Source: Nocardia wallacei
GTDB taxonomy: Bacteria > Actinomycetota > Actinomycetes > Mycobacteriales > Mycobacteriaceae
Assembly (NCBI RefSeq): GCF_029868745.1
Contig: NZ_JARWOP010000313.1
Location: forward strand, 1-64,000
Length of the DNA: 64,000 bases
Direction of reading: 5' to 3'
Shown here piece by piece: positions 46,404 to 58,346 of this stretch. The translations under genes and the position numbers were made by a program. Numbering within the stretch: position 1 is the stretch's first letter; each line of letters begins with the position of its first letter. Under the pieces are notes generated by a model, which was not told the DNA's origin, searched no databases, and worked only from the letters and a program-made list of their open reading frames with translations.

Positions 46404-46509
46404 CGCAGTCGGTATGCCACGCGCTTCGCGCCAGTGAGTGTGTGTGCGGCCGTGAACCCGCTGGCCGGAACGTTGGGAAATCGGGTTGGACTCCAATAGA
46501 TTGGCAGTC

Positions 46510-46812
46510 GTGAGCGATGGTCTGCGGTTCGTTTCGACGGTGGCGGAACTTGATGCGCTGCCGCTGATGTCGGTGATCATGGCCGCCAGGCCCGCGCGTT
46601 CGGTGTATCAGAAATGGATTGATCAGCAGAGTGGGACGCCGAGTTGGGTTCGGACCATGAGTAGCGATCGATACACGTCCGAGGAGTTGGCGGTCGGGCC
46701 GTTTCCGTTGTCGGCGCCGCAGCGGTTCTGGTTCGTGGTGCTCTACGACCCGTCCGAGCATGGTCATCCCAATGACTGGGAGACGGCCGACTCGGCGGCG
46801 CCCGCGCCGTGA
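46510..46812 (+). CDS. Hypothetical protein
   Basis: The 100-residue product begins SDGLRFVSTVAELDALP and contains PQRFWFVVLYDPSEHGHPND. No domain, signal or membrane segment is recognised. A TAGATT box about 10 nt before the GTG suggests a leaderless start. The last ten residues are Ala/Pro-rich. It converges with the F420-type oxidase gene. Confidence 0.5.
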   Translation: MSDGLRFVSTVAELDALPLMSVIMAARPARSVYQKWIDQQSGTPSWVRTMSSDRYTSEELAVGPFPLSAPQRFWFVVLYDPSEHGHPNDWETADSAAPAP

Positions 46813-46855
46813 CGTAGCGCGGTGCGCCGCCGTGGTCGGCGAAAAGCTTTGCGGC

Positions 46856-49700
<2,845 letters not shown>

Positions 49701-49777
49701 CCCGGCGCGGGCAGCGGCATCCGCACCGGATGCTGCGGCGGGTCGTGCCGGATAGGACAAGCGAAAGGTGTTGTGTG

Positions 49778-50275
49778 ATGGTGGATTTCGACGTCGAGAT
49801 CCGGAAGGTGCGGACCGAGGAGTTCGCGACCGTGGGCGCGCTGACCGTCGAGGTCTATGTCGGTGAGGGGCACGTGGACGCCGAAAGCCCCTACGTCGCA
49901 GAGCTGTTCGACACCGCGACCCGCTCGGTGTCCGCCGAGGTGCTGGTGGCCGTGCGCGACGGCGAGGTGCTCGGCTCGCTCACCATCGCCCGCTACGGGA
50001 CCGACTACGCCGACATCGCCCGCCCGGGCGAACTGGAGTTCCGGATGCTCGCGGTCGCCAAGCGGGCGCGCGGCGCGGGTGTCGGCACCGCACTGGTGAA
50101 CCGCGTCATCGACATCGCACGCGCCGAGGAACTGTCCGCGGTCGTGCTCACCACCATGCCGTCGATGCCCGACGCGCGCCGCATCTACGAGCGGCTCGGC
50201 TTCGCCGGTGTCCCCGAACGCAATTGGCGGACCGCCACCGGACTCCCGCTGACCGTCATGCGGCTAGCGGTGTGA
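49778..50275 (+). CDS. GNAT family N-acetyltransferase
   Basis: The 165-residue GNAT enzyme has motif A in EFRMLAVAKRARGAGVGTAL (about 87-106; acetyl-CoA pyrophosphate loop RGAGVG) and motif B near VLTTMPSMPDARRIYERLGF (about 127). The substrate is unknown. The ATG at 49778 lies 77 nt after ligA. It converges with the ACT protein gene, 27 nt between stops. Confidence 0.82.
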   Translation: MVDFDVEIRKVRTEEFATVGALTVEVYVGEGHVDAESPYVAELFDTATRSVSAEVLVAVRDGEVLGSLTIARYGTDYADIARPGELEFRMLAVAKRARGAGVGTALVNRVIDIARAEELSAVVLTTMPSMPDARRIYERLGFAGVPERNWRTATGLPLTVMRLAV

Positions 50276-50302
50276 GTGCCCGAATCGGCCCAGCACTCAG
50301 GC

Positions 50303-50953
50303 TCAACCGAGGACGGTGGCGATTATCCCGGTGAGGTAGCCCAGCCGCGCGACCTCCGACGGCCGGAACTCCGGCCCGCCCGGCCGGCCGAGCAGCAGCA
50401 CCTTGCCGGTGTTGCCCAGCGGGGCCGCGGAGAGCTTGGTGTCCATGTCCTTCCAGATCTGCGGCACCCAGTCGGCTTCGCCGTCGAGGGCGGCGGGCTT
50501 CTCGAGTGGCATCCACGGCACCGTCACCGCCTGGGTCTGCGGTGCGCTCTGGCTGCCCACCACCCGGTAGGCGCCCTGCGGGCCCATGTCGATCACGGTG
50601 CTCCAGCCGACGCGCAGTACGCGGGGCACCCCGTCGACGAGCACCTGTAATCGGTCGTCGCGGGCGCTGGCCACCTGATCGATCAGCTCCAGCTCGCGAT
50701 GGGTGTCGAGGATGCCGGAGTACGGCCGCAGCGAGTCGACCCGCACATCGGCCAGGGACTCGGCCGCGGTGATCAAGGTATCGGGTAGCGCGCCCGAGGG
50801 AACCTCCACCACGAGATCGTCGATCGCGTAGCCGGCGCCGCGTTCGACCACATCCAGCGAGAGGATGTCGGCGCCGACGGAGCCCAGTGCCAATGCGAGT
50901 GAACCGAGACTTCCCGGGCGATCCGGAAGTTGCACGCGAAGCAGGAATGACAC
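50303..50953 (-). CDS. ACT-domain amino-acid-binding protein (Rv3013-like)
   Basis: The 216-residue protein begins with an ACT domain (LLRVQLPDRPGSLGSLALAL, about 4-70), followed by a second region ending LGYLTGIIATVLG. Such proteins sense amino acids; a catalytic partner is not attached. GTG at 50953 has AAGGAA upstream. It is divergent from gatC, exactly as Rv3013 lies between ligA and gatC in M. tuberculosis. Confidence 0.82.
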   Translation of the reverse strand: MSFLLRVQLPDRPGSLGSLALALGSVGADILSLDVVERGAGYAIDDLVVEVPSGALPDTLITAAESLADVRVDSLRPYSGILDTHRELELIDQVASARDDRLQVLVDGVPRVLRVGWSTVIDMGPQGAYRVVGSQSAPQTQAVTVPWMPLEKPAALDGEADWVPQIWKDMDTKLSAAPLGNTGKVLLLGRPGGPEFRPSEVARLGYLTGIIATVLG

Positions 50954-51235
50954 GTGCGTTCCTTCCTTTCCTGTGCGACCGAAACTTTCGGACGGATACC
51001 CCCGTCTCGCAATACTTACACTCGCGGGTCTCGGCCACCGACTCGAAGTCGCCGGAGTGATGTATGCCACTGCCATTGTGGGTCGGTTGGCGCTTCCGTG
51101 CCAGCGGTATCGGCGGGAGACCAGAGTTCGGTTCATAGACCATAGTTCAGTAGCAGTAGAGTGGCCTCTGCACAGATCCCCGGCACGCACCCGTGCCCGG
51201 GAGAACACCTCCCACCTGCCGAAAGGGGTCCCGCG

Positions 51236-51532
51236 GTGCCCGCCATCTCCCGCGACGAGGTCGCACACCTCGCCCGGTTGTCCCGGCTCGCCCTGACCGA
51301 AGAGGAGCTCGACCGGTATGCCGGGCAGCTCGATTCGATCCTGAGCCACGTGCAGGTCATCGCGGAAGTCGCCGCCGACGTGCCGGCCACCGCCTCGCCG
51401 AACCCGACCACCAACGTGACCCGCCCGGACACCGTCGTGCCCGGCCTCACCCCGGAGCAGGCGCTGTCGGGCGCGCCCGCGGTCGAGGAACAGCGCTTCA
51501 TGGTCCCGCAGATCCTGGGAGAGGGCGAATGA
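51236..51532 (+). CDS. gatC: Glu-tRNA(Gln)/Asp-tRNA(Asn) amidotransferase subunit C
   Basis: The 98-residue small subunit stabilises GatA in the amidotransferase. It begins [20 protein letters not shown], with the characteristic [11 protein letters not shown] and a terminal [11 protein letters not shown]. The GTG at 51236 has AAAGGGG upstream. Its TGA overlaps the gatA ATG (ATGA), ensuring matched synthesis. Confidence 0.93.
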   Translation: MPAISRDEVAHLARLSRLALTEEELDRYAGQLDSILSHVQVIAEVAADVPATASPNPTTNVTRPDTVVPGLTPEQALSGAPAVEEQRFMVPQILGEGE

Positions 51533-53004
51533 GCGACAGCGAGCTGACGAAGCTGAGCGCGGCCGAACTGGCGGAGCGGATCCACGCTCGCGAGGTGTCC
51601 TCCGTCGAGGTCACCGAGGCGCATCTGCGGCGCATCGCGGACGTGGACGGCGAGTACAACGCGTTCCTGCACGTGGCCGGTGAGCAGGCCCGGCAGACCG
51701 CCGCCGAGGTGGACCGCGCGATCGCCGCCGGGTCCGTGGCCTCGCCGCTGGCGGGAGTTCCGTTGGCGCTCAAGGACGTTTTCACCACCACGGACATGCC
51801 GACCACCTGCGGGTCGAAGATCCTCGAGGGCTGGGTCCCGCCCTACGACGCGACCGTGACGGCCAAGCTGCGCGAGGCCGGTATCCCGATTCTCGGCAAG
51901 ACCAACATGGACGAGTTCGCGATGGGCTCGTCCACGGAGAACTCGGCCTACGGCCCGACCCTGAATCCCTGGGATCCCCAGCGCATTCCGGGCGGTTCCG
52001 GCGGTGGATCGGCGACGGCGCTGGCGGCCTACGAGGCTCCGCTGTCCATCGGCACCGACACGGGCGGCTCGATCCGTCAGCCCGCCTCGATGACCGGCAC
52101 CGTCGGCACCAAGCCGACCTACGGGACGGTGTCGCGGTACGGCCTGGTGGCCTGCGCCTCGTCGCTGGACCAGGGTGGTCCGTGCGGGCGTACGGTGCTG
52201 GACACCGCGCTGCTGCACGAGGTGATCGCGGGCTACGACCCGAAGGATTCCACCTCGCGCAACGCCCCGGTCGCCCCGGTGGTCGAGGCGGCGCGCCAGG
52301 GCGCGCGGGGCGATCTCAGCGGCGTGAAGGTCGGTGTGGTGAAGGAACTGCACTCCGACAGCTACCAGCCGGGCGTGCTCGCCTCCTTCGACGCGGCCGT
52401 GGCCGTGCTGAAGGATCTGGGCGCCGAGGTGATCGAGGTGTCCTGCCCGCACTTCGAGTACGCGCTGCCCGCCTACTACCTGATCCTGCCCAGCGAGGTG
52501 TCGTCCAACCTGGCCCGGTTCGACGCCATGCGCTACGGCCTGCGCGTCGACGACGACGGGCAGCACAGCGCCGAGCAGGTGATGGCCGCGACCCGTGAGG
52601 CCGGTTTCGGCCCGGAGGTCAAGCGCCGCATCATGATCGGCACTTACGCGCTGTCGGCCGGGTACTACGACGCCTACTACGGTCAGGCGCTGAAGGTGCG
52701 CACGCTGATCGCGCAGGATTTCGACAAGGCGTACGAGCAGGTCGACGTGCTGGTGTCGCCGACAAGTCCGTTCACCGCGTGGAAGCTGGGCGAGAAGGTG
52801 GACGACCCGCTGGCGATGTATTTGTCGGACCTGTGCACGCTGCCGACCAACCTGGCCGGGTACTGCGGGATGTCGGTGCCGTCGGGGCTGAGCCGCGATG
52901 ACGGCATGCCGGTCGGCCTGCAGATCATGGCGCCCGCGCTCGCCGACGATCGGCTGTACCGGGTGGGCGCCGCCTACGAGGCTGCGCGCGGACCGATCGC
53001 GTAA
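51529..53004 (+). CDS. gatA: Glu-tRNA(Gln)/Asp-tRNA(Asn) amidotransferase subunit A
   Basis: The 491-residue amidase liberates ammonia from glutamine for transamidation of misacylated tRNA. The Ser-cisSer-Lys triad is visible: Lys in LALKDVFTT (about 82), cis-Ser in [13 protein letters not shown] (about 157), and the nucleophile Ser in [11 protein letters not shown] (about 181). The usual GGSSGGS is GGSGGGS here. Because gatB is not adjacent, it lies outside the window; in M. tuberculosis it follows pfkA. Confidence 0.95.
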   Translation: MSDSELTKLSAAELAERIHAREVSSVEVTEAHLRRIADVDGEYNAFLHVAGEQARQTAAEVDRAIAAGSVASPLAGVPLALKDVFTTTDMPTTCGSKILEGWVPPYDATVTAKLREAGIPILGKTNMDEFAMGSSTENSAYGPTLNPWDPQRIPGGSGGGSATALAAYEAPLSIGTDTGGSIRQPASMTGTVGTKPTYGTVSRYGLVACASSLDQGGPCGRTVLDTALLHEVIAGYDPKDSTSRNAPVAPVVEAARQGARGDLSGVKVGVVKELHSDSYQPGVLASFDAAVAVLKDLGAEVIEVSCPHFEYALPAYYLILPSEVSSNLARFDAMRYGLRVDDDGQHSAEQVMAATREAGFGPEVKRRIMIGTYALSAGYYDAYYGQALKVRTLIAQDFDKAYEQVDVLVSPTSPFTAWKLGEKVDDPLAMYLSDLCTLPTNLAGYCGMSVPSGLSRDDGMPVGLQIMAPALADDRLYRVGAAYEAARGPIA

Positions 53005-53019
53005 GCGCGGCAACGGTTC

Positions 53020-53469
53020 TCAGGGCCGCGGCCAGGGGCGGCCGTCGAGGCGTTCGATGTCGGTGTTGAACCGTTGCAGGTACCCGGCGAAGGCGGCGAC
53101 GTCGTCGGCCGACCAGTCCTCCATCACGCGCCCCAGGCCGTCGACGTTGGCCTTCCGCTCGGCGGCGAGGTTCTGCTCGCCCTTGTCGGTGATCCGGAAC
53201 TTGCGCGCCATGCCGCCCTCCGGATCGGGGATGCGCTCGACCAGACCGCCCCGCACCAGCGCGGCGGTCTGCCGGTTGAGGGTGGACGCGTCCAGGCCGA
53301 AGGCGTCGCTGAGCTGACCGATCGACATCGGCCCGGTGATGGCCAGGCGACTCAGCAACAGGTAGGCGCTGCGTTCCAGGCGGGTGTTGTCGCGGCGGTA
53401 TCGCGGGTTGAGGGTGTACCGGCCGAGCAGCATGGTCTCGAATTCGACGAGGTCCGTGGGCTTGTCCAT
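53020..53469 (-). CDS. MarR-family transcriptional regulator
   Basis: The 149-residue regulator has a winged HTH: SYLLLSRLAIT here as AYLLLSRLAITGPMSIGQL, recognition helix DASTLNRQTAALVRGGLVER (about 63-82), wing RIPDPEGGMARKFRIT. The ATG at 53469 starts MDKPTDLVEF. A nested palindrome lies 87-108 bp upstream and likely binds it. Targets may include itself; the neighbouring hydrolase gene is upstream in the same direction. Confidence 0.85.
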   Translation of the reverse strand: MDKPTDLVEFETMLLGRYTLNPRYRRDNTRLERSAYLLLSRLAITGPMSIGQLSDAFGLDASTLNRQTAALVRGGLVERIPDPEGGMARKFRITDKGEQNLAAERKANVDGLGRVMEDWSADDVAAFAGYLQRFNTDIERLDGRPWPRP

Positions 53470-53544
53470 GCCGTCCTTCCGCCTGTTCGCGCTGCCGGTC
53501 CGCGGGGACCGGTATAGCACGGGCACCCTTGCCCGGGCCGATGA

Positions 53545-53577
53545 TGTGCGCGATACACATATTATGTGCCGTGCACA
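53545..53577. promoter_or_regulatory. Nested palindrome upstream of the MarR gene
   Basis: CACATA-T-TATGTG (53556-53568) is a perfect 13-bp dyad inside outer arms TGTGC (53545) and GCACA (53573). Length and symmetry fit a MarR operator. Position between the hydrolase stop and marR suggests autoregulation. Confidence 0.65.
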
Positions 53578-53600
53578 CCGGCCCCGGCGGCCCGGTGCCG

Positions 53601-55016
53601 TCAGCAGCTCCCGAGGGCGGTCCCCTGGTCGGTGCCGTAGCGGTGGCCGTGGCCCGGCGGCGGGCCGAGGGCCGTCAGCAGATCGGCCGTGGTCTGCACG
53701 AAGCCGAGCACCGGCAGCCACCGCGGATGCGGCGCGTCCGGCCGGGTGCCGGTGAGATCCGGTGCGCGCCAGAGCAGTTCGGGTGTCCATTGCACCACAG
53801 GGTCGGAGGAGTTGGCGAGAATCGTCGCGCCGGCGCGGTGTACGCGCCCGGCGGGCGGTCCGGCCCACAGCGCGGCGCAGACCCGGCTCCGCTGGTCGGC
53901 CTCGTCCGCGAAGATCGCGCTGCCCGCGGTGGCGCCGAGACTCTGGCCGTAGACGTACAGGCGGGGTTTGTGCGCCAGCGCGGCGATCCGCCGTTCGACC
54001 GCGGTGAACAGGGCGCGGGCGGAGTCCTCGGCGGAACGGCGGCCGAAGAGGAAGGTCGCCCAGCTCGGCGCGGCCGAGTACTGCAGACCGACCAGTGCGA
54101 CATCGCCGCCGAATCGCCGCTCCAGGCCGTCGGCGGCGTGGGAGTCGATCCAGCCCGATCCGGTGGGCACCGTCACGACCAGATTGGCGCGTTCGAAGCC
54201 GCCGGACCGTTCCAGTTCGCGGATCGCCAGGGCCACGCGGGACTGGAGATCGGGTGCGGAATCGAGGCCGACGTAGGCCCGCACCGCGCGCGAGGTGACG
54301 GTCCCGGCGACGAATTTGCGGCCTTCCGTGCCGAGTGACTCCCAGCCGACCACCGACGCCGCGCTGCCCGAGCGGGTCATCGAAAGGGGTTGCGTCAGGG
54401 TCGAATCCGGGCCGGTGTCGGCGGCGGCGACCGAGCGATTCCGGTCCAGCGCGGTCGGCAACAGCACGAACTGGGTGGCCAGCGCCGCGGCGAGAACCAG
54501 CCCGGCGCTGCGGCGGCGGCCGATGCGCCCGGCGCACCAGCGCAGGCCGCGCACCGTGCCGACCAGGATCAGCACGATCAGCGCGGCGCCGGCGGCGCAG
54601 CGGGACCAGTGCCCGAAGGAGATGGCCGGTACGTCCATGGCGGTCCGTAATGCGTTCTGCCACTGCTGGGCTCGCACGAGGCACGCGATGACCACCAGCG
54701 TGCCGGTGAGTGCCACCGGCATCCGGGCGCCGCGGAGTTCGCGGTTGATGTCGAAGCCGCGGCGTCGCGTGAGCGCGCGCAGCACACCGGCGGCTGCGAA
54801 CAGCATGGTCACCAGCAGGGCGGTCAGGATCGCCTGGGCCGTGGCGGTGCGGGGTAGCAGGCCGGGGGACAGCGAGACGGCGGTACCCAGGGTCACGGCC
54901 AGTGTGGTCCCGATGCGGGGCGGAGTGCGGAAACGGCGGAATGCCCGGTGGGTCGTGGGCGGGCGGGGCACGAGCCGGACCCGGCGGCCCTCTGGTCTGG
55001 CAACGATCGTGGACAT
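53601..55016 (-). CDS. Membrane alpha/beta-hydrolase (Abhydrolase_9 family)
   Basis: The 471-residue protein has four to five N-terminal helices (about 36-190) and a C-terminal hydrolase domain on the opposite side of the membrane. The nucleophile elbow is RLYVYGQSLGATAG (about 355), and the domain opens with VGWESLGTEGRKFVAG (about 224), both typical of the actinobacterial Abhydrolase_9 family. Substrates are unknown; lipid or mycolate ester hydrolysis is only a guess. The 239 bp upstream hold no gene. Confidence 0.8.
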   Translation of the reverse strand: MSTIVARPEGRRVRLVPRPPTTHRAFRRFRTPPRIGTTLAVTLGTAVSLSPGLLPRTATAQAILTALLVTMLFAAAGVLRALTRRRGFDINRELRGARMPVALTGTLVVIACLVRAQQWQNALRTAMDVPAISFGHWSRCAAGAALIVLILVGTVRGLRWCAGRIGRRRSAGLVLAAALATQFVLLPTALDRNRSVAAADTGPDSTLTQPLSMTRSGSAASVVGWESLGTEGRKFVAGTVTSRAVRAYVGLDSAPDLQSRVALAIRELERSGGFERANLVVTVPTGSGWIDSHAADGLERRFGGDVALVGLQYSAAPSWATFLFGRRSAEDSARALFTAVERRIAALAHKPRLYVYGQSLGATAGSAIFADEADQRSRVCAALWAGPPAGRVHRAGATILANSSDPVVQWTPELLWRAPDLTGTRPDAPHPRWLPVLGFVQTTADLLTALGPPPGHGHRYGTDQGTALGSC

Positions 55017-55255
55017 GCGAAATCCTCAGTGCTGCAGTGGAATCGGTGATGTCGGCGCGATGCGCCGGGCGGACGGTGGGCACGCCGAAGACGCCGTGCC
55101 ACCCGTCGGTGGTCAGGTACCGGGCGCACCGGCACGGCAGTGGCCGTGCGGGCGCTCGGAATGTGGCCGGATGATCGGCCGCCGCGAGCCGCCCGGGCTC
55201 ACGGGTGTATGCGGCCGTGTGTGTCGGTGCCACCCGGTGCGGGACGTGCCCGCGG

Positions 55256-56047
55256 TCAGTACGCAATCCGCGGCCTCCGGCGCAGCAGTACTGCCGCGGT
55301 GACGCCGCGACGGCGCAGTCTGCGGATGCCCAGGATCAGCGCGAGCAGGGCGACGACGCCCCCGGCCACCGGAGCTACCACCTGGTGACCTACCTCGGCG
55401 CCGGACAGTTCGGCGCCGAACATGTACTCCGGCACGGGCGTCGCGTAGTTCTGGCGACGCGAGTTGAGATCCACGGCGGTGGTGGCGACGCCCGCGAGGA
55501 CCTCGCACCGAGTCCTGTCGAGCGGCTCCGAATGGTTGCCGCAGGCGGCGTACATGCGGTGTTCGAGGGCGGCGTCGACGGCCTGGCGGGCCCACGGGCC
55601 GAGCGGCTGGCGCTCCTGTTCGGCGTAGCGGAGCAGGTCGTAGCCGAGGTCGTGGGCCTTGCACGCCGTCTCGAAATCCGGAGGCAGCGGGATCGGCGAG
55701 GAGCAGCCACCACTGGGGTCGATCAGCAAGCCTTCCGCTACCACGGGTCGGTAGCCCCGCTGTGCCGGGAAGTCGTCGGGGATCGCCGCCTCCCAGGGGC
55801 GGTCGCTGGTCAGTTCGGTCACCGCTGTCCGTGCCGCCGCGCTCTCGGGGGTGGGGTGCGAGATGGCGGCGGCGGCCGCCGGGGCGAACGCAACGGTCGA
55901 ACCCGCCACCATCGCGACCACGCCCGCGGCTCCCGCCAGCCGCCGTAGCCGTCCGGATCTGCCGGGCGGTGTGCCCGCATCCCGCGCATTCGACGAGCCG
56001 GCGATCGACTCGGCGCGGGATGGGTGGTCCTGCGTTGCATCGCTCAT
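55256..56047 (-). CDS. Secreted prokaryotic phospholipase A2-like protein with C-terminal anchor
   Basis: The 263-residue product has an N-terminal signal/anchor helix (about 37-62) and a phospholipase A2 core: GGCSSPIPLPPDFETACKAH here split as GGCSSPIPL and CKAHDLGYDLLRYAE (about 134), in which His-Asp is the catalytic pair of prokaryotic PLA2, and two further Cys (YAACGN, TRCEVL) for disulfides. A second helix (about 225-245) followed by Arg residues would anchor it. Secretion and lipase activity are inferred from motifs. It is divergent from the two-component kinase gene. Confidence 0.82.
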   Translation of the reverse strand: MSDATQDHPSRAESIAGSSNARDAGTPPGRSGRLRRLAGAAGVVAMVAGSTVAFAPAAAAAISHPTPESAAARTAVTELTSDRPWEAAIPDDFPAQRGYRPVVAEGLLIDPSGGCSSPIPLPPDFETACKAHDLGYDLLRYAEQERQPLGPWARQAVDAALEHRMYAACGNHSEPLDRTRCEVLAGVATTAVDLNSRRQNYATPVPEYMFGAELSGAEVGHQVVAPVAGGVVALLALILGIRRLRRRGVTAAVLLRRRPRIAY

Positions 56048-56213
56048 GACAGCCTAGGTTATGGACAGGCGCCTCACCCGTCCTCACGCCGGGGATAGAT
56101 TCGGCGGCCGCAGCCGTGGGGGAGGGCCGCGGGCGGCTCGTACCGGGGTAGGGGGTGCGAATTCACCCGGGGGTATGACGACGCAGGTCGAGCGGATTTC
56201 TACTGTCATAGGC

Positions 56214-57482
56214 ATGGCTCGGATGGCGCGGACGGCGCGGCTTGTGACTGGAACGGCACGCGACCCCCGACGGTTGCGACTCGCCTTCGACGGGTTCACC
56301 GCGTTGGTCACCGCGATCCTGTTCGCCGTGGCGTGGCCGACGCTGCATCTCACCCATCAGGTGCCGGCGGCGGCGCAGCCGTTCATCGCGGGGCTGGCGG
56401 CCGTGCCGTTCGCGCTCGTGCGCGTGAATCCGGCGCTCGGCTGGGCGATCTCCGCGGGTTCCGCGCTGGTGATCGCGCTGGCCATCCCCAACCAGCCGGG
56501 CAATACGCTGCCGTTCCAGGTCGTGCACATCCTGGTGTTGTTCACGCTGCTGTTCGCGGTGGCGGTGCGGGCGCAGATGCAGATCGTCGCGGTGGCGTGG
56601 CTGTTCTCGTCGCTACTGTTCGCGACCAGCATGGCCCGCACCGGCGACGCGGCGTTCGGGTGGCCCATCGCGATGTCGGGGCTGGTGGTGTTCGGTCTGC
56701 TGGTGCGCTGGCTGGCCCTGTCGCGCCGGGCGCTGGTGCGGCAGGAGGAGGAGAACGAACTCGAACGCGCTCGCCGGGCGATCCTGGAGGAGAAGGCGCG
56801 CATCGCACGCGACCTGCACGACGTGGTCGCCCACCACATGTCGATGGTGGTGGTGCAGGCACAGACGGCGCCGTACCGGGTCACCGACGTGTCGCCCGCG
56901 GCGCAGGTGGAGTTCGAATCCATCGGCGCTTCCGCGCGCGAGGCGCTCAACGAGATCCGCAGCATGCTCGGCGTGCTGCGCAGCGACGGGCAGCTGCCCG
57001 AGCACGCGCCGCAACCCGCGGCCGCGGACGTGCTGACCGTGCTGGACGGCGCCCGCCGGGCGGGTGTGTCGATCGAATGGGCCATCGACGGCGAACTGGC
57101 GACCATCCCCGACACCGCCGGGCTGGCACTCTATCGGATCGTGCAGGAGTCGGTGTCCAATGCCTCGCGTCACGCCGCGGGCGCCGTCGTGCGCGTCGCG
57201 ATCACGGTCGGCCCGGGGGTCGCGGAGATCGTCGTCGGCAACGCGCCGGGGACGAGCGCGGCGAGCGGCACCTCCGGCACCGGCATCGCGGGCATGCAGG
57301 CCCGCGCCGAGGCGATCGGCGGCGTGCTGACCGCGGGGCCGCGCCCGGACGGCGGGTTCGAGGTGCGAGCGGTACTCCCGTTCGGCGCGGAGAGCGCCAT
57401 CGCCCCGTCCCCCGCACCGGCGTTGGGAACGTCCGCGCACCAAGCGCTCAGTCCTTTCACCACACCGACCGATCGGTCCTGA
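56214..57482 (+). CDS. NarL-family sensor histidine kinase
   Basis: The 422-residue kinase has about six membrane helices (about 20-175) without a large extracellular domain, then a HisKA_3 dimerisation domain with phospho-His in ARIARDLHDVVAHHMSMV (about 205) and a GHKL domain (QESVSNASRHA as N-box, SGTGIAGMQARAEAIGG as G-box). TACTGT 7 nt before the ATG at 56214 suggests a leaderless start; an ATG at 56175 would add 13 residues. It is followed by its probable cognate response regulator. Confidence 0.85.
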   Translation: MARMARTARLVTGTARDPRRLRLAFDGFTALVTAILFAVAWPTLHLTHQVPAAAQPFIAGLAAVPFALVRVNPALGWAISAGSALVIALAIPNQPGNTLPFQVVHILVLFTLLFAVAVRAQMQIVAVAWLFSSLLFATSMARTGDAAFGWPIAMSGLVVFGLLVRWLALSRRALVRQEEENELERARRAILEEKARIARDLHDVVAHHMSMVVVQAQTAPYRVTDVSPAAQVEFESIGASAREALNEIRSMLGVLRSDGQLPEHAPQPAAADVLTVLDGARRAGVSIEWAIDGELATIPDTAGLALYRIVQESVSNASRHAAGAVVRVAITVGPGVAEIVVGNAPGTSAASGTSGTGIAGMQARAEAIGGVLTAGPRPDGGFEVRAVLPFGAESAIAPSPAPALGTSAHQALSPFTTPTDRS

Positions 57483-57637
57483 GGTCCGCCCGCTCCTGCC
57501 GGTGCGGCGGTTCGGTCCGCCGCGTGCGAAACTCGTGGCGATGTTCACCTATCTTCCGGCGATCGGAATGGCGGCCCGCCGCATGTGCCAGGCCGCCGGG
57601 TCGCTGCCGATCGCCCGATTCAGCTGAGGTCCGTTCC

Positions 57638-58297
57638 GTGCCGATTACCGTGTTGATCGCCGACGATCAGGCGATGGTGCGGCAGGGCTTCGGTGCCCTG
57701 CTCGCCGCCCAGTCCGACATCAGCGTCATAGGGGACGCGGCGAACGGCAAGGCCGCCGTCGACGAGGCCAAGCGGCTGCGCCCCGATGTCGTGCTGATGG
57801 ACGTGCGCATGCCGGAGATGAACGGCCTCGACGCCGCACGGGCGATCCTGGCCGCGAACTTCGATCCTCCCGTCCGGGTGCTGATGCTGACAACCTTCGA
57901 CATCGACGACTACGTCTACGAGGCACTGAGCCTGGGCGCCAGCGGATTCCTGCTCAAGGACGCGCCCGCCGAGGAACTGGTGCGCGCGGTGCGGGTGGTC
58001 GCGGACGGGCAGGCGCTGCTGGCGCCGACGGTGACCCGGCGGCTCATCGCCGATGTCACCCGCCGCCGGGCTCGGCCCAAGCCGACGCCCGCGCTGGACG
58101 CCCTCACCCCGCGCGAGCGCGAGGTGCTGGAACTCATCGCGAAGGGCATGTCCAACACCGAGATCGCCGAGGCCCTGTTCGTCGCCGAGCAGACCGTGAA
58201 AACCCATGTCTCCAAGGTGTTCTCGAAGCTGGAGCTGCGCGACCGCGCGCAGGCGGTGGTGCTGGCCTACGAATCCGGCCTGGTCACGCCCGGCTGA
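57638..58297 (+). CDS. NarL/LuxR-type response regulator
   Basis: The 219-residue regulator has a receiver domain (VLIADDQAMVRQGF, phosphoacceptor Asp in VVLMDVRMPEMNG at about 55, Thr in LMLTTFD, Lys in GFLLKDAP) and a LuxR HTH (LTPREREVLELIAKGMSNTE, about 152). It is the partner of the preceding kinase by position, 155 nt downstream. The target genes are not evident. Confidence 0.9.
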   Translation: MPITVLIADDQAMVRQGFGALLAAQSDISVIGDAANGKAAVDEAKRLRPDVVLMDVRMPEMNGLDAARAILAANFDPPVRVLMLTTFDIDDYVYEALSLGASGFLLKDAPAEELVRAVRVVADGQALLAPTVTRRLIADVTRRRARPKPTPALDALTPREREVLELIAKGMSNTEIAEALFVAEQTVKTHVSKVFSKLELRDRAQAVVLAYESGLVTPG

Positions 58298-58346
58298 CGG
58301 GGCAGGTAGGATCCCGGCTCGTACCTCGCAGGAAGGGGATCGCCAG

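Noticed and set aside
53020-55266. 748-codon minus-strand frame extending the MarR gene
   Set aside because: Upstream of MDKPTDLVEF it is Arg/Pro-rich shadow of the membrane hydrolase gene, which has proper domains in another frame.
56333-58297. 654-codon plus-strand frame spanning kinase and response regulator
   Set aside because: Only the last 219 residues are real (response regulator); the rest is an out-of-frame shadow of the kinase.
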